From Gnetum montanum (lineage: Eukaryota > Streptophyta > Gnetopsida > Gnetales > Gnetaceae): 64,000 nt of DNA. The DNA lies in the NCBI GenBank assembly GCA_015680685.1, contig MNCI01000569.1:93661-157660 (forward strand), in the 5' to 3' direction. A program made the translations under genes and the position numbers. The notes beneath the pieces were generated by a model, which was given only the letters and a program-made list of their open reading frames with translations, ran no database searches and had not been told where the DNA came from. This document shows positions 10,356 to 21,200 of the stretch, in pieces (the first letter of the stretch is position 1; each line of letters opens with the position of its first letter).

Positions 10356-11621
10356 TTGTTATGGTGTAGTTTAATTGTGCTTTGATGATGCTTCTACTAG
10401 CATAGTTTATATAATAAGGTCTTTTTAAATCATCTAATTATGTTAGTATTTCACCAAGTGCATAATTGGAACCATCGGTCATGATGTAAAAAGGCCTAGA
10501 CCAATCCAAACCTTGAAGGATTGGTGTCTCAACTAGTTTTCATTTTAGAGCTTCAAATGTATTTTCACATGATTCCATCCATTCGAAGGGTGTGTCCTTC
10601 TTAGTGAGTTTCACAAGCAGTTTTACTATCTTTGAAAATTTCTCTATAAATCTTCTATAATATCTCATGTGGCCAAAGAATGATCTTACATCTTTTATTG
10701 TCTATGGCCTTTTAGTGATATTTTATATGACTTGAATTTTCTCAAGATCTACTTCAATACCTTTCTGAGAGATTTTGTGTTCCAACACTATACCATCCTA
10801 GACCATAAGGTGGCTTTTTTGCTAGTTGGGCTTGATATTGGTTTCCATACATCTTTTTAATACTTATTCTAACCAGTCCATTGCTTGCTTGAAATTAAGC
10901 CCATATGTTGAAAAATCATCTATGAAGACCTCAACACCATTGTCAATGTTTTTTTGGAAGATACTAAGTACTAGTCTCTGGAAGGTGGCTGGCGCATTAC
11001 AAAGACTAAAGGGCATCTACCTGTAGGAAAACATTCCCCATGGACTGGCGAACTTTGCTTTCTCCAATGAATCCATCCAAAAACTATATTACTCATGTCC
11101 TATGATGGTATTGATGACCTAATCAACAAATGGAAAAGGAAAGTAATCCTTGAAAGTAGTAATGTTCAACATTCAAAAATCAATGCATACTCGCCACTTA
11201 CCCTTCTTCTTTGGAATAATCACTAAGGGATTGATCCATTTGCTATTCACAATAGGATAGATGAATCTTACCTTTAATAATTTTTTCATCTCTTACTTGA
11301 CTACTTCTTGTAATTTGGGATTGAGCCTTTGTTGGTGTTGGCGTTGTGATTTGACTGTAGGATTAGTATATATTCAATGTCGATAGATTCTAGAATCAAT
11401 TCACATGATCTCATTGTAAGACCACACAAATGCTGTGGACCATTTGTTAATCACTTCCAACAACTTCCTCTTTTATTTTTCTTTTAGATTGGCATTGATT
11501 ATTACTAGCCTCTTATTATTTAAAAAAACATATTCTAATGTTGTTGTTAGGGCCTTTAGTTCTAATGGTTTTGGCTCCATAGTATATGGAATCTCTAGTT
11601 GTTCCTAGTATGTCTCTTCTT
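10356..11621 (-). pseudogene. Ty3/gypsy (Tat/Athila-like) RT and RNase H fragment
   Basis: Minus-strand pol fragment with multiple stops. In sense order: the linker before RT (EPLELK-type, about 11560-11620), the RT palm block (WRVCIDF, then FPFPFVD), MPFSLCNAPATFQRL (about 11000) and the catalytic block GVEVFIDDFSTYG (about 10905-10945, DD of the active site). The RNase H start follows (WSRPFYIMTDGSNYALGE, about 10480). It aligns with pol at 50241-51530 and 29100-30700. No LTR belongs clearly to it. It abuts the LINE at 10355 and the pararetrovirus at about 11621. Confidence 0.85.
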
Positions 11622-11809
11622 CATGGTTCAGCTGGGTCACGGTTCATAAAATGGTTAAACAGGGCTTGATTGACGGAAGCATGATACGAACTTGCTGAGG
11701 GAAAGGTCTGATAATAAGGTGGAGATGGTGGCGTATTATCTGGAGATGACACAGCGGTATAAGAACAAGAGGGATGATCAATAGAGGGTGTTTGAGGTGG
11801 AGTAGCCAT
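11621..11809 (-). pseudogene. Pararetrovirus N-terminal ORF, truncated
   Basis: ATG at 11809 in a good context (CCATGGCT), followed by a Pro/Ser/Thr-rich peptide (MATPPQTPS, NTPPSPPYYQT). It runs 62 codons to a stop exactly where gypsy RT sequence begins. An in-frame ATG at 11908 would add 33 residues. Position after promoter and leader says this is the start of the viral polyprotein. The continuation is missing or lies at the other end near 18335. Confidence 0.65.
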
Positions 11810-12103
11810 GGCGATGGTGATAATATACTTAAAACACGAAAAGAAATTCACTTCATGACCGCAGAAATCGAGAACGTGAGCACTATCACGAGCAATGCCG
11901 CATAGCACATCGATAGCTTACAGAGTAAACTGCTACTCACTAACTCTAAAGGGGACACTGCGTAGCATACGCTTTAGAGGATCTACTTCTCTTACGAAGT
12001 AATCAGCTCTCATCACGAGACTGCAAAACAGAGTTTGTATCACACAAACCAACTGCAAGTTTATTCCTTCAAACTGCGATACATTTACAAGGGCAGGCAT
12101 ATG
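11810..12103 (-). other. Pararetrovirus leader with hairpin and upstream ORF
   Basis: About 290 nt between the TATA box and the ATG at 11809. It contains an 8-bp perfect inverted repeat (CTCTAAAG 11944-11951 with CTTTAGAG 11972-11979) enclosing a second hairpin (GCGTA 11960-11964, TACGC 11968-11972). A roughly 26-codon upstream ORF overlaps it. Structured leaders with small ORFs and ribosome shunting are known in the family. A weak match to the initiator tRNA-Met primer site lies at 12005-12017 (ATGAGAGCT portion). Confidence 0.5.
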
Positions 12104-12111
12104 CTTATATA
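12104..12111 (-). promoter_or_regulatory. Pararetrovirus TATA box
   Basis: TATATAAG on the minus strand, in the non-coding gap after the polyprotein end and upstream of the short N-terminal ORF. This is where the genomic-length transcript promoter sits in this family. An AATAAA lies about 40 nt downstream (12060-12065), as in pararetroviruses whose RNA is terminally redundant. Confidence 0.75.
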
Positions 12112-12236
12112 CTACACACCGGGGTGGAGGCTCTGCTATGGATAAGCATGAGCTACATTATTGGTGGACACTTGGCACACGACACACGGCTCAAATGAGC
12201 ATTATTTCATTACATTATTGCTCCGTAGCTGACACT

Positions 12237-12906
12237 CTACAGAGCTTTCAGAATAGCTCGGTGGATGCTACACATCTTTGTCCTGGAGTGTTGACACTCG
12301 ATGTAGGCGCGGATAAGTCTGGCCATGTCTTCAAGGAGACTTGGAGGTGATGTTGGATCTTGGGCATCTTCATCTTCAATGAGTGGCGGTTGTTCTATCT
12401 TTACTTCATATTGATAAAGGGTTACATCTTCATAAAAGTTGAAGCGTTGAAAAGTGTTACATAACGCCGATTCCCATCCGGTCCACTGCAAGACATTATT
12501 GAAGTAGTTGCGTGCAAATTGGTTCGCAAATAATTGACGACGGATGAGCAAGATATTGTTGAGTACTGCTTTTTCATGGAGATGTTGCAAGATACATGGC
12601 TCAAGCCTTGTCCACTTCATGTTGTTGACTATACAGTTGATGCGTCCTGCCATATTCAAAAACAAATCAAGATTTAGATACAATCTTGTCACGCTGCTGC
12701 TGGATTCTTGTGGGAAAATTTAGGTGATGTTACGACACCATGCAACGCAGGCTTCGAGGGAGTCTACTGGCCATTGTTTCCATTCTTCGTCGGTAGATTC
12801 TCCTGAGCTGGATCCTGCTACGGCTTTCATCCTAAGGGGTCGAAACATAAAGGCCTTTAATTCCCGTGTGAGGGCATTTGGTAAGGCATTTTGAATGGAG
12901 GAGACT
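12237..12906 (-). pseudogene. C-terminal extension after RNase H, unknown
   Basis: The frame continues past RNase H for about 220 codons, interrupted by stops at 12906-12908 and near 12719. The open piece 12692-12237 (151 residues) begins with a hydrophobic/helical part (LDLFLNMAGRIN), carries many aromatic residues (FQRFNFYEDVTLYQYE) and ends acidic then basic. I recognise no domain. Most caulimovirid pol proteins end soon after RNase H, so this is unusual. It could be an extra viral domain or a separate downstream ORF. Confidence 0.6.
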
Positions 12907-12908
12907 TG

Positions 12909-13271
12909 CTACACAGAAAAGTCATATTGCGATAACAGGAACTGCCACCATGCAAATCGCTGCAGTTTTGGAGATGCAGTGATTCTTCTTTTCATGAGAG
13001 TGGCGAGATTGCTGGAATCAGTTCTTAAAATAAATGTCTCACCAATTAAATAAACATGAAAATTTTCAAGTCCTTTAATGGCGGCGAGAATCTCTTTCTC
13101 AGCAGGCCAATAATTTAATTCATTACTAGCAAAACATCCTGACGCAAAGGCACAAATCTTCTCACCTTCTGCTCGTTCTCCAGTCTTCAATAACACTGCG
13201 CTCCAAGCATCATAGCTGGCATCCGTATTCAAGATAAACGGACCTTTCCAAATAGGTTCTAATGGCAGTAA
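12909..13271 (-). pseudogene. Pararetrovirus RNase H
   Basis: Frame 13232-12909 holds LNTDASYDAWSAVL (first Asp), YWPAEKEILAAIKGL (Glu) and FILRTDSSNLATL (second catalytic Asp), the RNase H triad of retroelements. A TAG at 13272-13274 separates it from the RT connection. It degrades RNA in RNA-DNA hybrids during reverse transcription. Confidence 0.93.
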
Positions 13272-13474
13272 GTTCTAGCTAATTTTCTTTAACTCATGAA
13301 CTTCTTTTGTTGCTGCTGCAGTCCACTGAAATGGTGAAGAATTCTGACATTTACGTAAGGAAACTGTCTTATCTGAAAGATGGCTTACATGTCTGGAAAT
13401 GTAGTTAACACAACCAAGAAAACGCATACATTGCTCCTTTGATTCAAGCTTATCTGGAAACTTGATTATCTTCT

Positions 13475-14260
13475 CTAAGACATGCGGCTGCATGCTATCT
13501 TTCCATCTTCAATTTTAACACCCAAAAACTCAATCTTATGACAACAAACTTGAAATTTTTGAGGAGAGGCGGAGAGACCAATACCATGATCTAAGCATAA
13601 TTTAGCAAATATCTTGAGATGTTTCTGATGATCTGCTACTGTGTCTGAAAATATTAGAAAGTCGTCGATGTAGTTAGCAATGAAGTCTCGGTAGGGACTG
13701 AAGATTCTGTCCATTCTGCATTAAAACTGGGCAGGTGCATTCTTTAAACCGAACGGCATATCAAGCCATTCATACAAACCTCCTGGAGTTAGAAAGGCTA
13801 TCTTATGAATATCTGTCTTTGCTATTTTAATCTGGTGGTAGCCACTTTTGCAATCAAATTTGCTGAATATCCTTTTAGCTGCAACTCGCTGAATCAATTC
13901 TTCTTTATTAGGAAGTGGCCATTTGATATCCACAGTGATGGCATTCAGAGGGATATAATTTATCACCATTCGTGCTTTTCCACGTTTTACCTCTGCATGG
14001 TTTCGAACAATAAAGCATGCACAAGCATAGTTCGACATTGATGGTCGAATTAGCCTTTTTTCTAAAAACTCAGCAATTTGTAGACTAACCTCTTCTTCAT
14101 CTTGACGACGCATCTGGATTGCTTTAGATTGCACAGGTATGTTATGGATGGTAGGAATGTAGGCTTCTGGACTTTCCTTAGACCAAAATTCTAACGGGTG
14201 TTCATAGCAACACTGCTTTAGGAGTTCTGTTACTTCTGTGATTTGATCTGGTTCTAACTG
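13475..14260 (-). pseudogene. Pararetrovirus reverse transcriptase
   Basis: Conserved blocks appear in order: ARMVINYIPLN, FSKFDCKSGYHQIKI (first catalytic Asp), LYEWLDMPFGLKNAP and NYIDDFLIFS (13655-13685, the YxDD active site). A TAA at 13718-13720 falls between the fingers/palm part and the YIDD part. A frameshift near 13475-13493 precedes the connection region. Catalytic residues are intact, so decay is by nonsense and frameshift rather than active-site loss. Confidence 0.95.
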
Positions 14261-14559
14261 GAAATTGAACTGAAGCATTTTCTGCACAATTTTATATTTT
14301 TCTCTGGCTACCTCTTTGTTGTTGATATTTTTCATGATTTCTCTAATACTGGGATTATCTGTTCTGAAAATGTTTGCCTTGTCATTCTGCTCAAATTGCG
14401 GCTTGTTTAATTCTGGCGGGATCCTTGGTACTGTAACTTTTCTCCCATTAATGGAAAACACAAGAAATTCTTTTCCCACTGTGTATGGTGCTATGGAATC
14501 CATGAAATTGGATCCTAAGCCTATGTCATAACCACTATTGTTGATTTGAACAAAACATG

Positions 14560-14800
14560 TTTCTCCTGCCAATGCATTTTCTATCTTGATAGGAATATCA
14601 AAAGCAAACTTTGATAAACGACGAATCCCGTTCATGGTTTCTATCTTAAACGGCTTTTTTGCCATAACCCAATTGTTGAGCACCTTCTCATGAGCAAAAT
14701 TGAGAGTTGCTCCAGTATCTAAGAAAGCATTAAATTTCTTCCATTTGGCTTGACCATTAATTGCTAATCTGATTGGAATAATGATTAAACATACCGTAGA
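14560..14800 (-). pseudogene. Pararetrovirus aspartic protease
   Basis: AFLDTGATLNFA (about 14700-14730) is the retropepsin active-site loop, with Asp-Thr-Gly intact. DIGLGSNFMDSI (about 14500-14530) fits the downstream region. It cleaves the polyprotein and works as a dimer. It lies in the same open frame (15601-13721) as the zinc knuckle and RT. Confidence 0.9.
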
Positions 14801-15544
14801 GACGGTCTTCTTGATCTGGTGTAGAATGGTCTTTGGCAATTCTTCTCTGGAATTTTTAGGTGACTTGTTGAGGTCGATCAATGGATTGAATGTTTTACTC
14901 TTCCTTTTATGATAGGGTGTGATAAGGAATTTGGATGGCACTTTCGAAGATATTGTTGCAGGTCCTTCGTCTTCTGAAGTATCTTCTAGTTCACTTGATA
15001 GGTGATGAACTTTTTTTGCAGAACTTTCCTGATCTCCCAAAACTCCGCTGGTACTGGCTTGAACTGTATAGTTGGCAAAGGGATTGATCGTGCTTTCTGC
15101 TGTTGATACAGAAAACTTATCAGCTTCTGATTCTTCTGAGTCTTGAGGGTCTTCAGGTTCTTCTGGATCTGTTCCTGATCTAAACCTTTGATCTTCGAAG
15201 GTGGCAAGAATTTCACATTCTAGCTCTTCTTCATCATCGTCTAGATTTATTTCTAATAATTCTTCTTCTGAGTGTAGATATGGTACTTGCTGATCTGCGA
15301 GAAATGCATTAATATCTGAGTCATTTTCCCATGATTCTATGCGTACCATTTTAAGAGTTGGAAGTTTTGTATTGTCCTTGTCATTTTCCTCATCATCATT
15401 TTCTTCTTCAGAAATATCGAGATATTCAATTCGATATATTTTTTCTCCTTGGTCCAATGCTTGCTCAAATTCATCTTCTTCTTCAATCGGTTCGCATTCT
15501 TGGCCATATTCTGCAAAGAATGCTTTAACTTTAGCTGGTGTCTT

Positions 15545-15598
15545 CTTTTTAGGGCATTCATATGCATAATGTCCTTTCTCTTTGCAAGTATAACAACA
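15545..15598 (-). pseudogene. Zinc knuckle (CCHC) of the coat region
   Basis: CYTCKEKGHYAYEC is a perfect CxxCxxxxHxxxxC box. It is preceded by a basic stretch and followed by a long acidic, Glu/Asp/Ser-rich linker (about 15500-14950). In this family the knuckle binds nucleic acid during packaging. Confidence 0.9.
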
Positions 15599-15619
15599 CA
15601 CATCTGCTTTGTTGCTTGT

Positions 15620-16330
15620 ATTTCTTCTTCTCCGGATAAACCAATGTCTTCTGAACCTTTTGGGCTTTGAGGAAGTAGGGAACTTTCGATATCTTGGTCT
15701 TCAACTATTGGACCTTCGAGGGCGACTGCTAAATCTTGTTTTCTTTCTTTTGAAGCTTTTCGGACGATAATCAACTCCATCGATGTTGTTACAAATGTTA
15801 GCATTTGGAATGACCTGTTTTAAGCTAACATCATAGCAGGCTTTCTGCAATTCTTGCCTAACAAGATGCACAATATCCACAAATATTGAAAAGAGATATT
15901 AATATCTTTGTTAAGAGCATTGTGAATAACTAACTGGCCTAACTTGTTTGGCAATGAACCCAAATACAAATGATTAGTAAGAGGGTCACGATGTAGAGCA
16001 AGACGATATACTTCCTTGGCATAATCTGCACTGTATTCTTCAAAATCTTCAAGGTGGTGAAGCTTCTTCTGACTTAATAACATTTTATCACTGACTTGTA
16101 AATAACTTGTCTGTTCCACAGAAAATTCTGTTAACAAAACATCATAAAGTCCTTCATAACCATTTTCTATAACTTCATCCTTCATTTTATTTGTTGCATT
16201 GTCCCACCAATAACGAATTTTTCCTGCAGTTCTTTGCATTCCAACTCTGATTGCTGTCTCTATTTCTACATTTGCTAATGTTGCTGCGATCATCAGATGT
16301 TCTACCCAATTTTTTAGGGTATGCATTATA
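15620..16330 (-). pseudogene. Pararetrovirus coat protein core and basic tail
   Basis: Frame 16326-15820 carries a capsid-like alpha-helical region with WVEHLMIAATLAN, IRYWWDNAT and YLGSLPNKLGQLV. This resembles the Gag-like capsid fold of Caulimoviridae upstream of the CCHC box. A frameshift near 15700-15810 leads to an Arg-rich tail (15600-15700) joined to the zinc knuckle. It packages the viral DNA. An overlapping frame over 15337-15804 is a shadow. Confidence 0.75.
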
Positions 16331-16386
16331 TCTCGAGGAGGAGTATAATCAATGTTAATTAATGGAACTGCTGTTGGAGTTAGCTC

Positions 16387-16840
16387 TTAATAAGCCATAA
16401 ATCCTGGTGGAATTCTCTGTAATTTGAGTGGATATGTCATCATGACCTGACCTTGACATCCTTTGTTGTCTGAATCAGAACTTTGTTCACTTTTAGCGGT
16501 CGGTGACTGTGGGTGCTTAAGCTTCTTTTCTTCCTTAAGCTTATCAATCTTTTCTCTGATCTTTTGCTTTTCCCAACCATGCTTCTGCTTTGATGGTTGT
16601 TCAGTCTGAGTCTGAACTTTAGCTAATTTTGTTTCTAAGTTTTGAACTTCTTTAAGAAATGCTCCCTTCTGGTTCTTCTTTTTCTTTCGATGTTCTTTGA
16701 CTAATGTTTCATACTGATTGACATGATCCCATATCTGCTGTAGTTTTTCATCAAGCTTGTTGATATTTGAACTACAATAGCTAGTCCAATGACATAAATA
16801 GTTGAGCTGTCTGATTTCTTCCTTTTGATTGTTACTATCC
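16387..16840 (-). pseudogene. Pararetrovirus coiled-coil linker between movement and coat proteins
   Basis: Continuation of the movement-protein frame with a Lys/Glu/Gln-rich segment of heptad character (EVQNLETKLAKVQ, IREKIDKLKEEKK) and a Ser/Asp tail, ending at the stop 16384-16386. Caulimovirids often carry a coiled coil near here, such as a virion-associated function, but that role is inference. Confidence 0.6.
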
Positions 16841-17751
16841 TCAATACTATGTTCTAGTAAATAACTGCAATTTGCTCTGGTTTCTGGTACAGGGTCTTCA
16901 GAAAGGGTTGTATGGTAAGAAGCCTTTGGCGGCCATTTACCTCCACTTTGTAATCTTTTTCCCTTAACATCCTTAAACTGCATCATGAATAATGTTCCTT
17001 TGGGATCTATGTTGCTGCCTTTACTACTACTGGCACTACTACTTGGTCTATCTTTATATTTTGTAGTAGGTAAAATAGGGGGCAAAGCTACTAAATCTAT
17101 TACTGCATTTCTGCCAAACTGCTGAAGAGGATATTTACTGAATCTTTTTTTAGTTTTTGGACTTTTGTGAAACTCTTGATCTTTTAGAAATTTCTGAATT
17201 CTAGGAAATCCTTGAACATAACCCTCTGCTTCTACTGATCTTCCACAAGCTAATAAATGCTTACTACCAACAGGAAATTTAACACCCCACTTTAATTTAT
17301 GATTCATAAAAATAGTATTGGTCAACTGAAATGTGCTTCTAGCACCTATGGCTGCATAAACACTTCCGGGTAATAACTTAACACCGTGTATTTCAACACA
17401 AAGTAACAGAGTTGACGTAATATGTTCATCATTCAAAGATAATTGAAAGTTTTTTTGAACTGAACAAATTGCATCAGCATTTAAAACACCTTTAAACTGA
17501 CATATTTTTGATAATTCCCAAATAGTGTCTGGATCATCATCTATTCCATTTCCAATAATTCTGCTGTCTAACAAAGTAACTAGAAATTCAGCATTTAAGT
17601 CATAGTTGAATTTTGGACTTACTATGATGTCGATTTGTCCAAGATGAACATAATGATGATTTTCTGCCTTCCATTTGCTAACTTCTTCTTCGGTAAAGAA
17701 TGGTAAGAAAACTGGACGGATTCCATTGCCTTTGATATCCAGAATGGCTTC
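16840..17751 (-). pseudogene. Pararetrovirus movement protein (30K superfamily)
   Basis: Cell-to-cell movement protein domain. Visible marks are HYVHLGQIDIIVSPKF near the start (about 17640) and the downstream LLDSRIIG block (about 17555), which fit the beta-strand and conserved Asp pattern of the 30K family in Caulimoviridae. YAAIGARSTFQLTN follows. The family forms tubules or modifies plasmodesmata. There is no upstream ATG in this frame, as expected if it is released from a polyprotein. The 3' limit is approximate: the frame runs on without a stop into the next region. Confidence 0.8.
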
Positions 17752-17754
17752 TAA

Positions 17755-18288
17755 CTACTTCACTGAAGTAGTTAACCGATGACTGAATAGATTTGCAAAA
17801 TTGTAAATTGCTTGCTTGGTAATCTCAGGAAATTCAATCTTCCCATCTTGTGAAACAAAGGATTTTTTGCTTAACAAGGCTTCATGAAAAGGGATAACAA
17901 CTTTCTCATCTTCTGTCATTTCTTCTATCTCTGTTTCAGCTTCTCGCATCATAAAGGCTCGATGCGTTTCCCAGCCAATATCTTCTAGGTACTCATCGTA
18001 CACAGCATCTGCTTGTTCACCTTGTTCCCAATATCTCCAAAGGTCATTTTCTTCCTCTGTTTGCTGAATAGCAAGCTCTTCATCATAAATCTTAGGCATC
18101 TTTGGTCGATACACTTCCATTTTGTCTTCACTCCATTGCTGCAAAATTTCTTCATCTTCTTGCTGATAGGGTCCTGGAGCTACATATTCAATTGGATCTG
18201 TCGTCCATTCACTAGGCTTTTCAACTTGTCCAGTAGTGTCCTTGATATCTCTGCAAAGCTGATCAATCTTTGATGGTTCTCCTTGCAT
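17755..18288 (-). pseudogene. Pararetrovirus polyprotein, N-terminal acidic region
   Basis: A 177-residue open frame, strongly acidic, with Gln/Glu-rich stretches such as QQEDEEILQQWSEDKMEVY. I recognise no domain. It precedes the movement protein in the same frame and is cut from it by one stop at 17752-17754. The frame continues upstream to about 18335 through a basic stretch, where viral sequence ends. The true N-terminus is therefore elsewhere, probably the ORF at 11809-11621. Confidence 0.75.
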
Positions 18289-18339
18289 CTTGCCAGGTGC
18301 ACTTTGTGGTCTTCTAGGTCTGACTTTTTTACTAATAAG

Positions 18340-21200
18340 GAAGAAAATTATTTAACATATTTGCAAGAGCTTTAGCAATAAATTTATGAATAAAATTCAA
18401 AAGAGTGATAAGTCTTTGGTTATTTAGGCTACTAAAGCCACCTACTTATGGAAGAAGCTTAACCACTATAATTTTCATTAACTCCTAAAAAGCCTTTCTC
18501 AAGGCTTCAAGATAAATATTGTAAGTTTCATTTCCAATAACATGCCATAATCTTTTATAAAAATTTGTAGGAAACCCATTCATTCCAAGAAATTTATCAT
18601 CTTTAACCTACTTGATAGCCTTTTAAAACTCATCTTTAAAGATGTAAGTGTCATTAAAAATCCATTTTAGTTAAAATTCTTAAGAGCTTTAAAGCATGTC
18701 TCAATGGCTTCTTTGTTGGAACTTTTCTGCCAATCTACCATTAAGGTCACATAGCTTTCTTTTCTCACTCTTCTATGATGGCACAACCAATCTTGAAGAG
18801 ATACTAATAAACATAGGTTTGGTAATTCAACTCTTCAATGTACTAGTAGAGTTGAGCACACCTCACACTTTTCTTTCTCTAACACTAGAGAAGGGAAGGT
18901 TTTTTTTAGGTGTCACATGGTTATGATCAATGGAATACTAGCATAAGCGATGTGGTTTGGGAATGCATTATGTTTGGTGCAGAATAAAGCTTTGAATCTT
19001 CATCAAAATAAGGAACACCTATTGGAAGCATCTTCAAATGATCTTATAGGTCAAATCTAATAACACCATTGCATCCAAAACATTGAAAAACCTTATAATT
19101 AACCCTTCATTTGCAAAAAATGGAGTTCATATGCAAAATTTATGGCCAATTAAAGTTCTTGTGAGTTGATCCCATAACCTATGGGTCAATGTCTTATCTC
19201 CTCTCCAAAGAGCACCTAACATTATTTTTAGTTAGAACTAAATTAAAATGTTATTTCATTTTACACACCAAACTTCAAAACCCCATATATTCTTTGTACG
19301 ATCATATTTTTCAACATGATTTAAACTGTTGAATAGTTAATGATGCCTACTTGCATGTGGGAGTGATGGTTCGTAGAAAACATTATATTCTTAATTTGCC
19401 ATACTAATTAAATCATACCCCTATTTTTATGGGTTGAAATGTGTAATAAGGCCAATCTTACAATGGACCTTATCTAGGCTCTTCCTTTCTTACTCTCCTT
19501 CTATCTTAGACTCCTAAAACACTATAAAAGCCTCTTCAAGTCATGCATTTGATACAATGGTAAGCAAATTCAAGAGAATAAGGCAAAAGAAGCAACAAAA
19601 ATGTAAAGTTGCCTTCATGAAGAACTAGGTGTTGCATACAAAAAAATTGTTGATACATTAATAAAGGTGCTTTCCTTTGTTTTTTATGATTTTTATGTGT
19701 GTGCATTTTTTATGAAGTCACAACTCTAAGAGGATTTGATTCACTGGGATTTCTAGACTTAGTTTTAACGTTCTTTGTAACCTTCATTCTTCATCCACAC
19801 CATGAGATTTTTTTATTTAAAAAAACTCTAGAATAATTACTGTGAAAATTGTTAAGAATATCAATATGTGAAGTATAAATATTATCGTCAATAGAAATGG
19901 TTTTAATAAGAGGAGAAAATTCTTACCTTTGAAGAAGTGGAAAATTTCAAGAGAAGCTTGATCTCCTCCTTGCAACTAAGATAAACAAGCACAAAGATGT
20001 GTACCTTTAGATTGATAATGTTCTATCATTTTGAAAGCCAAGATCTTCATTAATTTGATTTTGATAGAAAAACAACACTTGAGATTTAAGGTTTTTTTTA
20101 TAGAGATCTTATGTTAGAGGCCACTAATTTACCACAATTCTTGGCAAAATATTGAACACGATGGATAGTCATTTCACCAATTGATCCAAGAAACATGTCC
20201 ATGAGGTTGAGGAGCAAGATTCCAAATTTACATAAAAAGTCAACATAGAGAATTTCTAAAAAGAATGGTTGTATTAAAGATGAAAAATCTCTATAACTAT
20301 GATCATCTCCAAGGAATTAAATCTACCAAGAAACATGACTATGATCAGAAAGCACTTGTTGATAATGTGTAATAACTGGAAGCTTTCTATATTGAACAAT
20401 TTGGATATTCCAAAATGAAATTTTGAAATTGATGTGGTCCAAATAGATTCAATAGGGTATAAGTAAAACTTCAAATTTAGTTTCAATTTTGGAGAGATAG
20501 ACACGATCTACACCTAGATATGATGTAGTCTAAGCCTTTTTGAACATTATTCTAAGTCACCCATTAATCATGGGACATTAATGTTTATTGTTAGCATCTT
20601 AAAGTTAAAAATTGCCTTTGTATCCAGTCCATTTGTCAAATTGATTGTCCTTCAAACCCAGTTTCTACCAACATGTTTATCAAATTCATTTTCTATCATA
20701 TTAAAATCCACTACAACAAGCCAAGCGACATCTAGAAGAGCGACATGAAGTTAATCCCACAACTTGTAGCAATTCTTGTAGTTACAAAGAGCATAAATAT
20801 GTAAAAGACAAAAAAAAAACATTATGGCACTTCAAGTGAATCCAAACATAGCTTCCTTTCTCATCCTTGCCAAAGTCTAAAATAGAATTATACACCTTGC
20901 TATTGAGAAGGATGATAACACTTCCCTTGTTGAATGATTACAAAAAAATATATACCATTAAGAAAATAGTATTATAGCTTAAAAATTGAAGCCTTGAATC
21001 ATACACTTTTGAAAAAACCACGCTTACAAGCATTCTATAAATATAATATCGAATTATATATGTTTGAGAGTTTCCAAATGTTCCATGAAATAAACTTCAT
21101 GATATCGCATGGTGGAAAAGATTCCCATCCTCAAGGAACTTGGAGTTTTCATGCCCAAAACTTGTAGCTATTAGTCTACTTTGTCTTCCAGACTAATTCA
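18340..21200 (-). mobile_element. LINE C (endonuclease to RT), degenerate
   Basis: Minus-strand LINE with stops in every frame. An endonuclease-like block VALLDVAWLVVVDFNMIENEF (GDFN motif region) lies near 20650-20700. Downstream is the open frame 20504-20274, which fits the end of the endonuclease. RT sequence is clear at 18345-18680: DDKFLGMNGFPTNFYKRLW (the KSPGPDGFP block), then VGGFSSLNNQRLITLLN and FIAKALANML. It ends where the pararetrovirus begins. The middle, 18700-20270, is only weakly recognisable. Confidence 0.65.

Larger units (their letters stand above)
11621..18340 (-). mobile_element. Endogenous pararetrovirus (Caulimoviridae), permuted single copy
   Basis: About 6.7 kb on the minus strand with the caulimovirid order of movement protein, coat protein/zinc knuckle, aspartic protease, RT and RNase H. 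A promoter, leader and short N-terminal ORF come after the polyprotein end. There is no integrase and no LTR, as in that family. Most domains lie in one frame broken by in-frame stops (17752, 16384, 13718, 13272, 12906) and frameshifts (about 15700 and 13480), so it is defective. The single-frame layout recalls petuviruses and the gymnosperm endogenous groups. Genus placement would need a tree. Left flank is gypsy RT and right flank is LINE RT; edges are good to about 10 bp. Confidence 0.93.

Noticed and set aside
13805-15670. Plus-strand frames across the pararetrovirus
   Set aside because: They are antisense shadows of the viral polyprotein; no domain is seen in them.
15337-15804. Overlapping 155-codon minus-strand frame
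   Set aside because: It overlaps the basic tail, zinc knuckle and acidic linker in another frame. Its peptide shows no domain, and the CCHC box lies in the other frame.
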